A stretch of 64,000 nucleotides of DNA from Plesiomonas shigelloides (GTDB taxonomy: Bacteria; Pseudomonadota; Gammaproteobacteria; Enterobacterales; CAMTGL01). How positions within the stretch are numbered: the stretch's first letter is position 1; every line of letters starts with the position of its first letter. Shown here one piece after another: positions 9,683-18,611 of this stretch. A program made the position numbers and the translations under genes. The stretch lies in the NCBI RefSeq assembly GCF_900087055.1, contig NZ_LT575468.1, positions 248,001 to 312,000 on the forward strand. The letters are read 5' to 3'. The notes beneath the pieces were generated by a model that was not told the origin of the DNA, did no database searches, and saw only the letters and a list, made by a program, of their open reading frames with translations.

Positions 9683-11138
9683 CGACGAGCTACAGCAAGG
9701 GGCGCTAGCGCAGGTCGCCAAGCGGGTTGCTGGCGCGGCGGAGCAACTTGAGCAAGGCGTGGCGCGCGCCACGCGTGGGCAAAGCAGTGGTCAAGGTGGC
9801 TGGCTGGGCGGATTGATGCAGCGTGAGGTCGAGCGCTGGAAGCAGCGGATGAGTTTGGTGATTGTGCATCAGCAGTTGTCGCAAACCGCGCTGCATACGC
9901 TGGGGCTGTTTCATAGCTACGAGACCATGGAGATGGGGGAGTTTCTGACCCATCTGGAAGCGCTGCGTTTACAAATCAAGGGTATTGCACCGCTAGAGCA
10001 GGCGGTGAAACCGTTGGTGCAGGCGATGAAGAGCGCGCCGTCGCCGACGGAGCTGGAGTCGTTACGTCACGATTTTATGCAGCGCTGGCAACACTATCTG
10101 GATGAAGATGTGCTGGCTGAACAGCTACAGTGGCTGGATCAGGCGCGCGAAGAGCAGTTACAGCAATTGTACCGGCGCATGCAGGCTACCGAGCAGCTGT
10201 CGCAGTTGGTGCCACCGGGGGATGCGCAGCAGGCCGGACGTTTATGGGATATGGCCGATGCCAGCTTGAGCCAGCAAGAGATGCATGAGCTGGATGCTCT
10301 CGCGCGCTGGTTGGCGCGTCAGCCCGAGTTGCAACAAATTGCCGCGGAGCTTGGCCGACGCGCTGATGAGGAGCGGCGGCGCAAATTATTGCAGCAGGGA
10401 AATAGTCCACGGCCTCAGCCCGATCCAGCGCCAGAAGAGGTGGCCGGGATCCGCTTTGGGCGCGATTTAGAGCGCTTGCTGACCACCTCGGCGGTGATGT
10501 TGTCGGTGGATGAGCTGGAATACCTGTTTTACAAACAACTGGCCGAAGGGCAACTGCTGAGCTATCAGCTAGAAGGCTTGCAGTGGCAGAAAACGCCCGC
10601 ACCACAGGCCACGCCAGCGGCGCGCGCGCCGCAAGATTTGGTGGCCGGTGGCCCCTTTGTGGTGTGTGTGGATACGTCTGGCTCGATGGCCGGTTTTCCT
10701 GAGCGCTGCGCTAAGGCGCTGACGCTGGCCTTAATGCAGCAGGCGGTAGCGCAAAATCGTCATTGTCACGTGCTGATCTTCTCAACCCAAGTGGTGGGCT
10801 TCGAGCTATGTGGTGCCGAGGGGCTCAGTCAGGCGAAGGCGTTTCTATCCTATCGTTTCCTCGGCGGGACGGATTTAAACCGCTGTCTGTCACAAGCCAT
10901 CGCGCGTTTGCAGCAGCAGGCCTACCACAATGCCGATATCGTGGTGATTTCTGATTTTATCGCGCCACGTTGTGGGCTGGAGATCCAGCAACAATTACCG
11001 CAATTGGCGGCGGCGGGTAATCGGCTGCATGCGGTGGCCTTGTCGGTGCAAGGTAACCCGTCGTTACTGGCGTTATTTGACTCGGTGTGGCAGCGCAGTG
11101 GTGGGGTCTATGGGCGTTTGTTACGCCGCCAGCGTTGA
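9669..11138 (+). CDS. viaA: VWA-domain protein ViaA, partner of RavA
   Basis: This 489-residue protein has a helical, Gln- and Glu-rich N-terminal part and a C-terminal von Willebrand factor A domain. The metal-ion-dependent adhesion site DTSGSM lies near residue 335, with the supporting GGTDLN near 398 and ISDF further on. ViaA stimulates the RavA ATPase. The start lies inside the end of ravA (14-bp overlap), so the two subunits are translationally coupled. Confidence 0.93.
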   Translation: MPLRDDELQQGALAQVAKRVAGAAEQLEQGVARATRGQSSGQGGWLGGLMQREVERWKQRMSLVIVHQQLSQTALHTLGLFHSYETMEMGEFLTHLEALRLQIKGIAPLEQAVKPLVQAMKSAPSPTELESLRHDFMQRWQHYLDEDVLAEQLQWLDQAREEQLQQLYRRMQATEQLSQLVPPGDAQQAGRLWDMADASLSQQEMHELDALARWLARQPELQQIAAELGRRADEERRRKLLQQGNSPRPQPDPAPEEVAGIRFGRDLERLLTTSAVMLSVDELEYLFYKQLAEGQLLSYQLEGLQWQKTPAPQATPAARAPQDLVAGGPFVVCVDTSGSMAGFPERCAKALTLALMQQAVAQNRHCHVLIFSTQVVGFELCGAEGLSQAKAFLSYRFLGGTDLNRCLSQAIARLQQQAYHNADIVVISDFIAPRCGLEIQQQLPQLAAAGNRLHAVALSVQGNPSLLALFDSVWQRSGGVYGRLLRRQR

Positions 11139-11279
11139 GTTTTTTCTGGCGGCGTAGCCTGCCAGCAATGACAGATAAAATAAAATTGTCCGCTTTGAGC
11201 TGCGCGGTCTATTTTTAATGAGACAGGCATTTGTGTGCACCGCACACTGGCGGGGCAGGTATCACAGCGAGGCACGATT

Positions 11280-11624
11280 ATGATTGGACATTTCGAACTG
11301 AAAAAAGCCAGCGATGGTCAGTTTATGTTTAATCTGAAAGCCAGTAATGGCGAAATTATTCTGACCAGCGAACGCTATACCACGAAGGCGGCGGCGCTAA
11401 ATGGTATCGAGTCGGTGCAGAAAAATGCCACGGACGAGGCGCATTTTGAACTGAAAGTCGCCAGCTCCAATAAACCCTATTTTGTCCTCAAAGCACGTAA
11501 CCATCAGGTGATTGGGCAAAGTCAGCTCTACTCTTCCGATGTCTCGGCACAAAACGGGATCCACTCGGTGATGAAAAATGGCGTCAGCACCGACATTCGC
11601 GATCTGACGGTTGTGGATAAATGA
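11280..11624 (+). CDS. yegP: YegP family protein, two DUF1508 repeats
   Basis: A small 114-residue protein made of two tandem copies of the roughly 50-residue DUF1508 fold. The first copy begins GHFELKKASDGQFMFNLKASNGEII and the second AHFELKVASSNKPYFVLKARNHQVI; each is followed by an S-x-x-Y...A...GI-SV segment. Function is unknown, although the fold is common in proteobacteria. The frame opens upstream at 11235, but the ATG at 11280 begins exactly at the first repeat and matches the usual family length. Confidence 0.85.
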   Translation: MIGHFELKKASDGQFMFNLKASNGEIILTSERYTTKAAALNGIESVQKNATDEAHFELKVASSNKPYFVLKARNHQVIGQSQLYSSDVSAQNGIHSVMKNGVSTDIRDLTVVDK

Positions 11625-11930
11625 GTCGCTGGTAATTGGTAGCAGGTAAATGGTGTCGAGAAGGCATCGTAGAGATACCGTCAGGCGCATAGCGTCGAAC
11701 CTGAGTTTACGCCTGCTGTTCGCGCTGACGTGCATGATAACGGTGTGCATGATAGCCGCACGTCTATCACCCCACACCCGGTACAGAGTGCACGGAGCAC
11801 GGCAGGATGCCGTGGCGCTGATTTTGCGGTAAGGTAATCGGGTGTTAACAAGCGGCAGACCAGCGAGTCTGTCGTTTTGTTTTGGATTCTTTTGCCTGCC
11901 CACCGTGGCAGCACATTCAGGGATGATGCA
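11625..11930. other. 306-bp intergenic stretch
   Basis: No supported gene. A 60-codon frame (11650-11832) has one hydrophobic stretch but no ribosome-binding site and an Arg-rich, unnatural composition. The 9-mer TGCATGATA occurs twice close together (near 11730 and 11746). The promoter for the following exporter gene probably lies here, but I cannot place it. Confidence 0.4.
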
Positions 11931-12536
11931 ATGACCCTCACCGAATGGTTTTCACTGGCCTGTATTTTGATGTTGGGCGCGGTCAGCCCAGGGCCGAGCT
12001 TAGCGCTGGTGATCCGCAATACTTCACGCAGTGGGCCGGTTACCGGTCTACTCACCGCGATCGGACATGGTGCCGGTGTGGCGCTGTATGCGCTGGCGAC
12101 TGCTTTTTTCCTCGGCGCGTTGCTGCACACTCATCCGCAAATGCTCTTGGTTATTAAAGGCATCGGCATTGTGTGTTTGCTGTACTTTGCTTGGGGCGCG
12201 CTGCGCAGCCAAGGGATCAGCGGTTTGGAAAGCAATGCGAGTGGACCGCGGCGGAATGGTTTGCTGGATGGCTTTTTATTCTCGTTTACCAACCCTAAAT
12301 TGATGCTGTTTTTTGTCGCGCTGTTCAGCCCGTTTTTGCAAGAGGGGTTTTCGGTGAGCGATAAACTGCTGATCACCACTACGGCGGGGGTGATTGATGG
12401 TGGTTGGTATGCGCTGGTGGTATTACTGATCTCGCAGCCGCTGATTTTCCGCCAGTTGGTGCGAGCCGGTAAGTGGCTGGATCGCGCGATGGGCGTCGTA
12501 CTGCTGGTAGTGGCTGGCCGTTTACTGCTGCTATAA
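11931..12536 (+). CDS. LysE/RhtB-family amino-acid exporter
   Basis: The 201-residue protein has the six-helix pattern of the LysE/RhtB exporter family and the family signature GAVSPGPSLALVIRNTSRSG in the first loop. It also has FSFTNPKLMLFFVALFSPF, the typical N-P-K motif in the middle. Such inner-membrane proteins export amino acids or homoserine lactones; the substrate here cannot be predicted. I start at ATG 11931 (MTLTEWFSLACIL), because the upstream part of the frame does not look like protein. Confidence 0.85.
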   Translation: MTLTEWFSLACILMLGAVSPGPSLALVIRNTSRSGPVTGLLTAIGHGAGVALYALATAFFLGALLHTHPQMLLVIKGIGIVCLLYFAWGALRSQGISGLESNASGPRRNGLLDGFLFSFTNPKLMLFFVALFSPFLQEGFSVSDKLLITTTAGVIDGGWYALVVLLISQPLIFRQLVRAGKWLDRAMGVVLLVVAGRLLLL

Positions 12537-12923
12537 AACCCACGTCATGCACGCAAGCCGCGCGCAGCCGGCGGGGTCACTCAAGTTTTACACGGTGGTG
12601 GCCGCTATAGATATGTCTGATAAGTGGGTGGATGCTACCGCTAGCCTAAGCAAGGTGAGCTAATAGCGTAGGCTCATCTCTCGCCCTTTGTTATGCTTGC
12701 GGTTTCATAAGCGTCCATTTGCTTGGTGAATGCTATCAGCCGCCGGAGCAAAACACCGGAACAGAACAACGTTCCATGCGGTGTTATCGCAATGCATTTT
12801 TGGGTGCCACTTTTTTGCGCCACCTATTTAATCAAGTATTAACAATATCCCATTTTATATTACTTCTATGCGCGCGCGGGTGCAGCGGCATACATCACAA
12901 AATGGGACTACAGCGGATCTTTT
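12537..12923. other. 387-bp intergenic stretch before the Aer-like receptor
   Basis: I find no gene. The region becomes A/T-rich toward the receptor gene (12820-12870), where its promoter probably lies. Interrupted complementary words around 12640-12675 (GCCTA and TAGGC, GTGAGC and GCTCAT) may form a weak hairpin. Confidence 0.4.
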
Positions 12924-14498
12924 ATGACGATACCACAAGGCTTTAGCGCCGGAGCGGCGACGGAAGTCGATTATGATGCCCGACTGAATCTGATTTCGAC
13001 CACCACGCCGGATAGCCGGATCACCTATGCTAACCAGAATTTTTGTCAGGTCGCCGGTTATCAGCCTGAGGAGCTCGAGGGCCAGCCGCATAATATCGTA
13101 CGTCATCCGGATATGCCGAAACCGGCGTTTGCTCAGCTCTGGCAGTATATTCGCGCTGGAAAGAGCTGGATGGGGCTGGTTAAGAACCGTTGTCAGGATG
13201 GCGGCTTTTACTGGGTATCGGCCTTTGTTACCCCGATCCTCAATGCGCGTGGCGAGGTCATCGAGTATCAATCGGTGCGCAGTAAGCCCGATCGCGAAAG
13301 TGTGGCGCGCGCAGAAGCTCTGTATGCCGATTTGCGGCGCAATAAAACGCCGCGCTTACGCCGTCTGGCGTTGATGGCAGGGTTGCCGGTATTAACACTT
13401 GGCAGTGTGTTGTTGCAAGGTATCGCGCTGTGGCAGCAGGGGCTATCCCTGACCGGTGGATTGGGCTTGCTGGGCTGTGGCTTGGCCGGCGCGGTGAGCG
13501 TGTATCTGGTGGGGCGGCTGCGCACTTTGCAGCAATTGGCGCAGAAGACCTATGACAACCCATTGATGGAAAAAGTGTACACCGGCCGCTTTGATGATTT
13601 TTCGGTGATTGAGCTGGCCTTGAAGATGCGTCAGGCTGAGTTACGGGCGATTGTCGGGCGGGCGACCGAAACCTCTGGCCGGATTTTAACGGCCGCCGAG
13701 CAAGAGCTGCAAAACAGTCAGCAGATTGAGTCTAATTTGCGTCAGCAAATGCTGGCGACTGAGCATGTGAGCGTGGCGATGGATCAGATGTCGTCCTCGA
13801 TTCATGAAGTGGCGGAAAGCGCAGCGCTGGCGTCGAGCATCACCACCCAAGCACAGCAGATTTCGCGCGAAGGCCAGCAGAGTGTCGAAACCACCATCAA
13901 TTCGGTGCATGCCTTGCATGAGGAGTTGGATAACTCCAAGCAGGTGATCCACGATTTGTCGCAAAGCAGTACCCAAATTGAAGGGATTTTGGATGTGATT
14001 GGCGCGATTGCCGATCAAACCAACTTGCTGGCGCTGAATGCGGCGATTGAAGCGGCGCGCGCCGGTGAAGCGGGGCGCGGTTTTGCTGTGGTTGCCGATG
14101 AGGTGCGCTCTTTAGCGCAGAAAACCCAGTCATCGACCGGCGAAATTCAGCAGATGATCACCCGCTTGCAGGCGATTGCGGCGCAGGCGGTGGAAGCAGT
14201 GGAGCGCGGGACGTCGTTGTCGGAGCAGTGCAATCAGCAAGCGGCGGAAACCGGTCATCGTTTGGTGCAAATTAACGAAGTGCTCAACCAAGTGACTGAC
14301 AGCAGCCGACAGATTGCCGATGCGGTAGAAGAACAGGCCAAGATGAATGATCAGATCTCGCACAACATAGAGAATATCAATCAGCTGACGGTGGCCACCG
14401 CTGGCAGCAGTGATCAATCAGTAGATAGCACGCGTCAGTTGGTCGCGCAGCTGGAAGCGATGCGCCGTTTGATGCTGCAATTTGAACGCGCGATTTAA
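12924..14498 (+). CDS. aer: Aer-like PAS redox/aerotaxis chemoreceptor
   Basis: The 524-residue protein has the Aer layout. An N-terminal PAS domain (about 15-120) includes the FAD-site segment [14 protein letters not shown] and [14 protein letters not shown] hydrophobic hairpin anchors it in the inner membrane (about 150-195), followed by a HAMP-like linker. A methyl-accepting signalling domain has the highly conserved hairpin tip [19 protein letters not shown] near residues 360-380. There is no periplasmic sensor domain. Aer senses redox state through FAD and signals to CheA/CheW. Orthology with E. coli Aer is likely, but other Aer-type paralogues exist. Confidence 0.85.
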   Translation: MTIPQGFSAGAATEVDYDARLNLISTTTPDSRITYANQNFCQVAGYQPEELEGQPHNIVRHPDMPKPAFAQLWQYIRAGKSWMGLVKNRCQDGGFYWVSAFVTPILNARGEVIEYQSVRSKPDRESVARAEALYADLRRNKTPRLRRLALMAGLPVLTLGSVLLQGIALWQQGLSLTGGLGLLGCGLAGAVSVYLVGRLRTLQQLAQKTYDNPLMEKVYTGRFDDFSVIELALKMRQAELRAIVGRATETSGRILTAAEQELQNSQQIESNLRQQMLATEHVSVAMDQMSSSIHEVAESAALASSITTQAQQISREGQQSVETTINSVHALHEELDNSKQVIHDLSQSSTQIEGILDVIGAIADQTNLLALNAAIEAARAGEAGRGFAVVADEVRSLAQKTQSSTGEIQQMITRLQAIAAQAVEAVERGTSLSEQCNQQAAETGHRLVQINEVLNQVTDSSRQIADAVEEQAKMNDQISHNIENINQLTVATAGSSDQSVDSTRQLVAQLEAMRRLMLQFERAI

Positions 14499-14533
14499 GG
14501 TGTGATGCCTAAGCGTATTCGTCATGTAGAAAC

Positions 14534-14561
14534 AAAAAAACCGGCCAAGGCCGGTTTTTTT
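14534..14561. terminator. Bidirectional terminator between aer and tsgA
   Basis: Arms ACCGGCC and GGCCGGT are flanked by an A-run on the left and a T-run on the right, so the hairpin can end transcription of both convergent genes. Confidence 0.88.
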
Positions 14562-14601
14562 ATGGGCTGACATTTCAGCCGAGCGGTATATCGTCTAGCA
14601 G

Positions 14602-15780
14602 TTAGACGTGACCATGGTTGCGATGCTGAGTGAACAGCGCCAGCAGCGCGGTCAGGACAAATACCGCTGCATACAGACCGTTGGCACTCCACAGTGCCAC
14701 TTTCGGCCCATAGTGATGGATTATCGGGCTACTGACGACGAATGTCAGCATAGTACCGACGGTGCCGCTGGTCAGGATGAAGTTCACCAGACGCGGTGAA
14801 GACACCTTGGTCTGCTGCGAACCCAGCGTGATCAGCGAGGTATAAATGGCGCTCGATACAAAGCCCAGAGCAATAATGCTGATATGCAGATAGTGACCGC
14901 TGTTATCGCCAATGAACACATACATGGCGAGCGCAGCCAGCAGCGTCAGACCAAGCACCAGACGGTACAGGTCAAAAAAGCGCACGATCACACTGAAAAT
15001 CCACATCCCAATCATGTAGGCCATCCAGAAACTACCGACCAGTGCGCCAGCTTTTTCCACGCTCATACTAAATTGGGTGCTGACATAATCTGGCAGCCAA
15101 GAGATGAAAATCATCTGACCGAGGATGTAGCACAGCGCAGCGGCGGCAATCACAAACACCCCTGTGCCCCAGCGTTCACTGCTAATGACCGCGTTGCCAT
15201 CGCTGTCGTTTTTATGCAGCGGTGGGAATTCGGAGGTCATGGTCAACAGGTAAATCGCCAGATACACCACGCCAATTAGCGCATATACCCAGTACCACGC
15301 AGCGTGACTCGCCAGAATATAACCGGCCGCCACCGGGAAAATCATCCCCGCCATGCTGAAGAATGAGTCGGTGATCAGTAGCATCGAACCACGGCGACGG
15401 CCATGGTACAGCTGGGTGATCAGGAAAGTACCAATCGACATGGTAATACCGCTCACGACCCCGAGAATAAACATACACAGGGAGAACAGCATCAGCCCTT
15501 TGCTGAACATCAGGCCGACCACGCTAAACAGCATCAGTACGAAACCGATACTCAGTTGGCGTTTCAGCGAAATGATGTGGACTAGCCAGGCATTGAGGAA
15601 AATGGCTACCAGAATACCGGTATTGAGGAAGGTAAAGGTATTCCCCATGCTCGCCAGCGGAATATGAAAGAAGTCGGCAACCGAATTCATCACGATACCG
15701 GTGACAACGATTAAGGCACCGGTTAAACCGAATGACAGAAAACTGATCCAGGTTAACCGGAGGCGGTTCATTGTGCTCAT
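14602..15780 (-). CDS. tsgA: MFS transporter TsgA
   Basis: A 392-residue major facilitator superfamily protein with about 12 hydrophobic segments. The N-terminal [20 protein letters not shown], the [20 protein letters not shown] stretch and [22 protein letters not shown] match enterobacterial TsgA closely. In Salmonella, tsgA is linked to tellurite and selenite resistance; the natural substrate is not known. It is transcribed alone on the minus strand and converges on the aer gene. Confidence 0.9.
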   Translation of the reverse strand: MSTMNRLRLTWISFLSFGLTGALIVVTGIVMNSVADFFHIPLASMGNTFTFLNTGILVAIFLNAWLVHIISLKRQLSIGFVLMLFSVVGLMFSKGLMLFSLCMFILGVVSGITMSIGTFLITQLYHGRRRGSMLLITDSFFSMAGMIFPVAAGYILASHAAWYWVYALIGVVYLAIYLLTMTSEFPPLHKNDSDGNAVISSERWGTGVFVIAAAALCYILGQMIFISWLPDYVSTQFSMSVEKAGALVGSFWMAYMIGMWIFSVIVRFFDLYRLVLGLTLLAALAMYVFIGDNSGHYLHISIIALGFVSSAIYTSLITLGSQQTKVSSPRLVNFILTSGTVGTMLTFVVSSPIIHHYGPKVALWSANGLYAAVFVLTALLALFTQHRNHGHV

Positions 15781-16082
15781 CGCAAATTACCGTAATTGAA
15801 AAGAAGGAAAAATGAAAAGCGCGAAGTCTATGTGAAACGATTGCGCGATTTTGTGTTCTGGATCACTAAAATAGCATATTAAGTCCGACAAAAGCGCAGG
15901 AAACTGTGATCTGGAGGTATGCGACCTGTTTTTTTATCCCCTATGAGGGGCTAATGCCACGAAATGACAAAACAAGCGGTCTGCCACAGAGTATCGTGCC
16001 GAGCATAAGAAAACCTGCTCTGGGTAGTCAGTGTGACTAGCACAAGAGTAAGGATCCATTTCGGTGAACAGGAGAGATACAC
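15781..16082. other. Divergent control region between tsgA and ymgG
   Basis: This 302-bp region separates divergent genes. It contains a CRP-like sequence TGTGT-N6-TCACT at 15852-15867 (8 of 10 core positions). The A/T-rich ATAGCATATTAAG at 15870-15883 may be part of the tsgA promoter. The ribosome-binding site for ymgG is GGAGAG near 16069. No gene is seen. Confidence 0.4.
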
Positions 16083-16442
16083 ATGTTATCCCGTACTGGT
16101 GTTTCGCGTTTAATGATTGTTCTGCTGACGTCAGCTTCCCTGCTGTCTGCTCCAGCGGCACTGGCGGCTAACCGCCTGACCAAAGGCGCAATGGTTGGCG
16201 CTGCAGTAGGTCTGGTTTCTGGTCAGGGCGTGAATGGCGTGCTGAAAGGCGCAGCATTTGGTGCTGGTGTTGGTGCCATGACCGAAGACGGTAAAAAAGG
16301 TAAGAAAGCCCGTAAAGGCGCCAAAGTGGGCGCGATTGCGGGTGCCGCAGCAGGTCTGCTGTCTGGCAACGGTATTGAAGGTGCGCTGAAAGGTGCTGCC
16401 GTGGGTGGTGCTGGTGGCGCGATTCTGGGCCGCATTAACTGA
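16083..16442 (+). CDS. ymgG: YmgG-like glycine-zipper envelope protein
   Basis: A 119-residue protein with a signal peptide ([19 protein letters not shown], cleaved near residue 29) followed by two internal repeats of the type [32 protein letters not shown]. The small-residue spacing G/A-x3-G is a glycine zipper, which packs membrane-inserted helices. The closing [12 protein letters not shown] matches E. coli YmgG. The ymgD homologue follows 33 bp later, the same pair as in E. coli. The function is not established. Confidence 0.85.
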   Translation: MLSRTGVSRLMIVLLTSASLLSAPAALAANRLTKGAMVGAAVGLVSGQGVNGVLKGAAFGAGVGAMTEDGKKGKKARKGAKVGAIAGAAAGLLSGNGIEGALKGAAVGGAGGAILGRIN

Positions 16443-16475
16443 TTTTAGTTGTAAACAGATTACAGGATAAAAAAG

Positions 16476-16802
16476 ATGAAAAAGGCAGTATTGTTTGCTC
16501 TGGCCGTTACCGCAGCTCCAGCCGTATGGGCGAATGCCGATGCAGGTTTGCCAGCCGACGTGTACATCACTTGTGCTGAAGCCGGTGCGATGGCAAAAGA
16601 GCACAGCCAAGATGTTGCTGATCTGGTGGCAATGATGGGTAACGCGAGCGTTGAAACCCGTAACCTGAAGATTGCTAAATCTGCCGACACTGACAAGAAA
16701 GTGATCGAGAACCTGAACGCGTTCTGCGCCAAAGATCCACAAATGCTGCTGATCACCGCGATGGATAACGCCATGCGTCAGCTGGCAGGTGAAAAACTGT
16801 AA
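16476..16802 (+). CDS. ymgD: YmgD-like small periplasmic protein
   Basis: A 108-residue exported protein with signal peptide MKKAVLFALAVTAAPAVWA (19 residues). The mature part has the conserved YITCAEAGAMAKEHS and FCAKDPQMLLITAMDNAMR segments of E. coli YmgD. The two cysteines, in these two segments, probably form a disulfide. It forms a pair with the glycine-zipper gene upstream and ends in an intrinsic terminator. The role is unknown. Confidence 0.85.
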   Translation: MKKAVLFALAVTAAPAVWANADAGLPADVYITCAEAGAMAKEHSQDVADLVAMMGNASVETRNLKIAKSADTDKKVIENLNAFCAKDPQMLLITAMDNAMRQLAGEKL

Positions 16803-16847
16803 TCACTGCGTGTGTGCTTGCCGACTGATTTTGGTCGGCCGGGAGAG

Positions 16848-16880
16848 AAAAACGGGAGGCCAGTGGCTTCCCGTTTTGTT
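16848..16880 (+). terminator. Intrinsic terminator after ymgD
   Basis: AAAACGGGA (16849-16857) pairs with TCCCGTTTT (16869-16877), leaving an 11-nt loop, and TGTT follows. It lies about 50 bp after the ymgD stop. Confidence 0.8.
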
Positions 16881-17144
16881 ATCTGAGGTTTACGCCGACA
16901 GTGCTGTGATGGTTCGCCTAGCGCACGCGATCGCCGGTATATCTGGGTATGGATGCGGGTATTGCGGTGGGTATCGATACCGGTAGCGGTGTAGTGACGC
17001 ACTGCGCGACCGTCCCCTTACCTGAAGTTTAGCGGTTGGGTTATCAGATTGATTTTCATCCGCAATCTGGGTATAACCGCAGTGACACGCCGCATTGCGC
17101 GGTTTTCTTTCGCTGTTTTTTGCCTCAGGCGCGAGTGTTTATGT
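16881..17144. other. Left flank of the island: original pabA upstream region
   Basis: No gene is present. Three GGGTAT words occur at exactly 12-bp spacing (16945, 16957, 16969), one more lies at 17069, and a 12-bp palindrome GGTATCGATACC is at 16970-16981. If the island is excised in silico this stretch becomes the pabA leader, so it probably holds the original pabA promoter. The GGGTAT words resemble the repeats inside the island ends. Confidence 0.45.
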
Positions 17145-17163
17145 TGCTGCTTATCGATAACTA
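17145..17163. repeat. attL: left copy of the pabA 5'-end duplication
   Basis: These 19 bases are identical to 34700-34718 inside pabA. Together with the preceding ATG (17141) they read Met-Leu-Leu-Leu-Ile-Asp-Asn-stop, a truncated copy of the pabA start. Similarity continues on both sides (GTGTTT before, ACTCTT after). This is the expected left junction of an element inserted in the 5' end of pabA. Confidence 0.85.
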
Positions 17164-17271
17164 ACACTCTTGTTTTTTACCGTTTGTAGTGGTTCGCCAA
17201 TTCATAAAAATTCCTTACTTTACATTGTCTTGTGTTTTTCGTTGTTCGACGTTGTTCACTGTCATTAAATG

Positions 17272-17311
17272 AAAAAGCGGGTATCATTGCGGGTATCAAA
17301 ATCAGGGTATC
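17272..17311. repeat. GGGTATC direct repeats, left end of the island
   Basis: Three copies of (G)CGGGTATC or AGGGTATC lie at 17277-17285, 17289-17297 and 17304-17311, directly upstream of the integrase start. The segment 17272-17298 matches 34618-34644 at the right end with one mismatch in 27 bp. Short direct repeats inside both ends, near the core site, are typical of arm-type binding sites for tyrosine integrases, so that is the inferred role. Confidence 0.7.
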
Positions 17312-17317
17312 CGACTT

Positions 17318-18541
17318 ATGGCACTGACAGACGCGAAGATCAGAAATACCAAACCTTCCGATAAACCTATCAAACTGACGGACGCTGGTGGCTTGTATTT
17401 AGAAATACGCCCGAACGGTAATAGGTTCTGGCGTTACCGATACCGCATAGCAGGTAAAGAGAATGTGTTTGCGCTGGGGGAATACCCCGAGATGAGCTTG
17501 GCGGAGGCGAGAAAAGCTCGTGATAGGGCAAGGGATTTAGTTAGAAAAGGCATTCACCCTGCCCACCAGCGTCAGACCGAACGCCTTGTGCTTACCCATG
17601 CAAATGCGAATACTTTTGAAGCGATTGCTCGTGAATGGATTGAGAAGAAAGAAGCTGGTTGGTCTCCATACTATCTACGTCAGGTTAATCGCTTTCTAGC
17701 TTCGGATGTGTTTCCCTTCGTTGGCCATTTGCCGATTAAGCATGTTACGGCTGCGCATATCTTAGAACTTATGAACCGAGCGCATGCTAGAGGCGCGCCT
17801 TCTGTAGTAAACCTGATTAGGCAATGGTCATCGGCTATTTTTTGCTATGCGGTAGCGACATTGAGAGCAGACGCTGATCCTGCCGCCGCTCTCAAGAGGG
17901 CGGTTCCACGAAAGAAAGCTGTTCACCACAAACCGTTATTGCTCAATCAGCTGATAGGGTTAAATCAGGCGATTGATACCTATTCAGGTACGCGTCCAAT
18001 TGCCATTGCTCTGAAGTTACTGATGTTGCTGTTCGTGAGAACGGCAGAGCTGCGTAAAGCCTGTTGGCATGAGTTTGATTTTGAGCGTTCGGAATGGCGT
18101 ATTCCGGCTGAAAAGATGAAAGCGGGTATGGCGCATATTGTACCGCTATCAACGCAAGCAATGGCGCTGTTACAAGAACTACGCCACTTTACAGGAAACC
18201 ATGAGTTGCTGTTTCCTAATGTACGTGATCCACACAAGCCGATATCACCCACCACACTGAATCGGGCATTAGAGCGGCTTGGGTTCAACGGGGAAGACAC
18301 GATTGATTTTTCTGCCCATGGTTTTCGTGCCACCGCGTCCACCATACTCAATGAGGCAGGGTATCGCCCTGATATCATCGAACGGCAACTTGCGCATAAA
18401 GAGCGTAATCAGGTGAGGGCAAGCTATAACCAAGCCGAATACCTTATCGAAAGAAAACGTATGATGCAGGATTGGGCGGATATTATTGAACAAGGGAATA
18501 TCAGCACGCTCACGCCGACTTTTCTTAGCGTTGTTGCCTAG
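17318..18541 (+). CDS. P4-type tyrosine integrase of the island
   Basis: The 407-residue recombinase has an N-terminal DUF4102-type domain (MALTDAKIRNTKPSDKPIKL, then GLYLEIRPNGNRFWRYRYR), a core-binding domain, and a catalytic domain. Catalytic residues are visible: Arg in FVRTAELRKACW (about 243), Lys in KMKAGMAHIV, HGFR near 333, His in QLAHKERN, and the nucleophile Tyr370 in RASYNQAEY. It should integrate and excise the island at the pabA site. The gene lies just inside attL and reads inward. A decayed homologue lies at 26978-27619. Confidence 0.93.
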   Translation: MALTDAKIRNTKPSDKPIKLTDAGGLYLEIRPNGNRFWRYRYRIAGKENVFALGEYPEMSLAEARKARDRARDLVRKGIHPAHQRQTERLVLTHANANTFEAIAREWIEKKEAGWSPYYLRQVNRFLASDVFPFVGHLPIKHVTAAHILELMNRAHARGAPSVVNLIRQWSSAIFCYAVATLRADADPAAALKRAVPRKKAVHHKPLLLNQLIGLNQAIDTYSGTRPIAIALKLLMLLFVRTAELRKACWHEFDFERSEWRIPAEKMKAGMAHIVPLSTQAMALLQELRHFTGNHELLFPNVRDPHKPISPTTLNRALERLGFNGEDTIDFSAHGFRATASTILNEAGYRPDIIERQLAHKERNQVRASYNQAEYLIERKRMMQDWADIIEQGNISTLTPTFLSVVA

Positions 18542-18560
18542 GCCGTTTGGCATCACAGAC

Positions 18561-18590
18561 AAAAAAAGGGTTGGCATTTGCCAACCCTTA
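18561..18590 (-). terminator. Terminator between the integrase and hsdR
   Basis: AAGGGTTGGC (18566-18575) and GCCAACCCTT (18580-18589) form a 10-bp stem with an ATTT loop. The A-run on the left becomes a T-run on the minus strand, so it mainly ends the hsd operon. It probably also limits transcription from the convergent integrase gene. Confidence 0.85.
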
Positions 18591-18611
18591 TCGCGTTATG
18601 CGGTTTTGCTG

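Noticed and set aside
11650-11832. 60-codon frame between yegP and the LysE-type exporter
   Set aside because: Arg-rich start, no ribosome-binding site, no support beyond an open frame.
15852-15867. CRP site upstream of tsgA
   Set aside because: It matches 8 of 10 core positions, but such matches are common by chance and no promoter is placed, so it is only mentioned within the intergenic entry.
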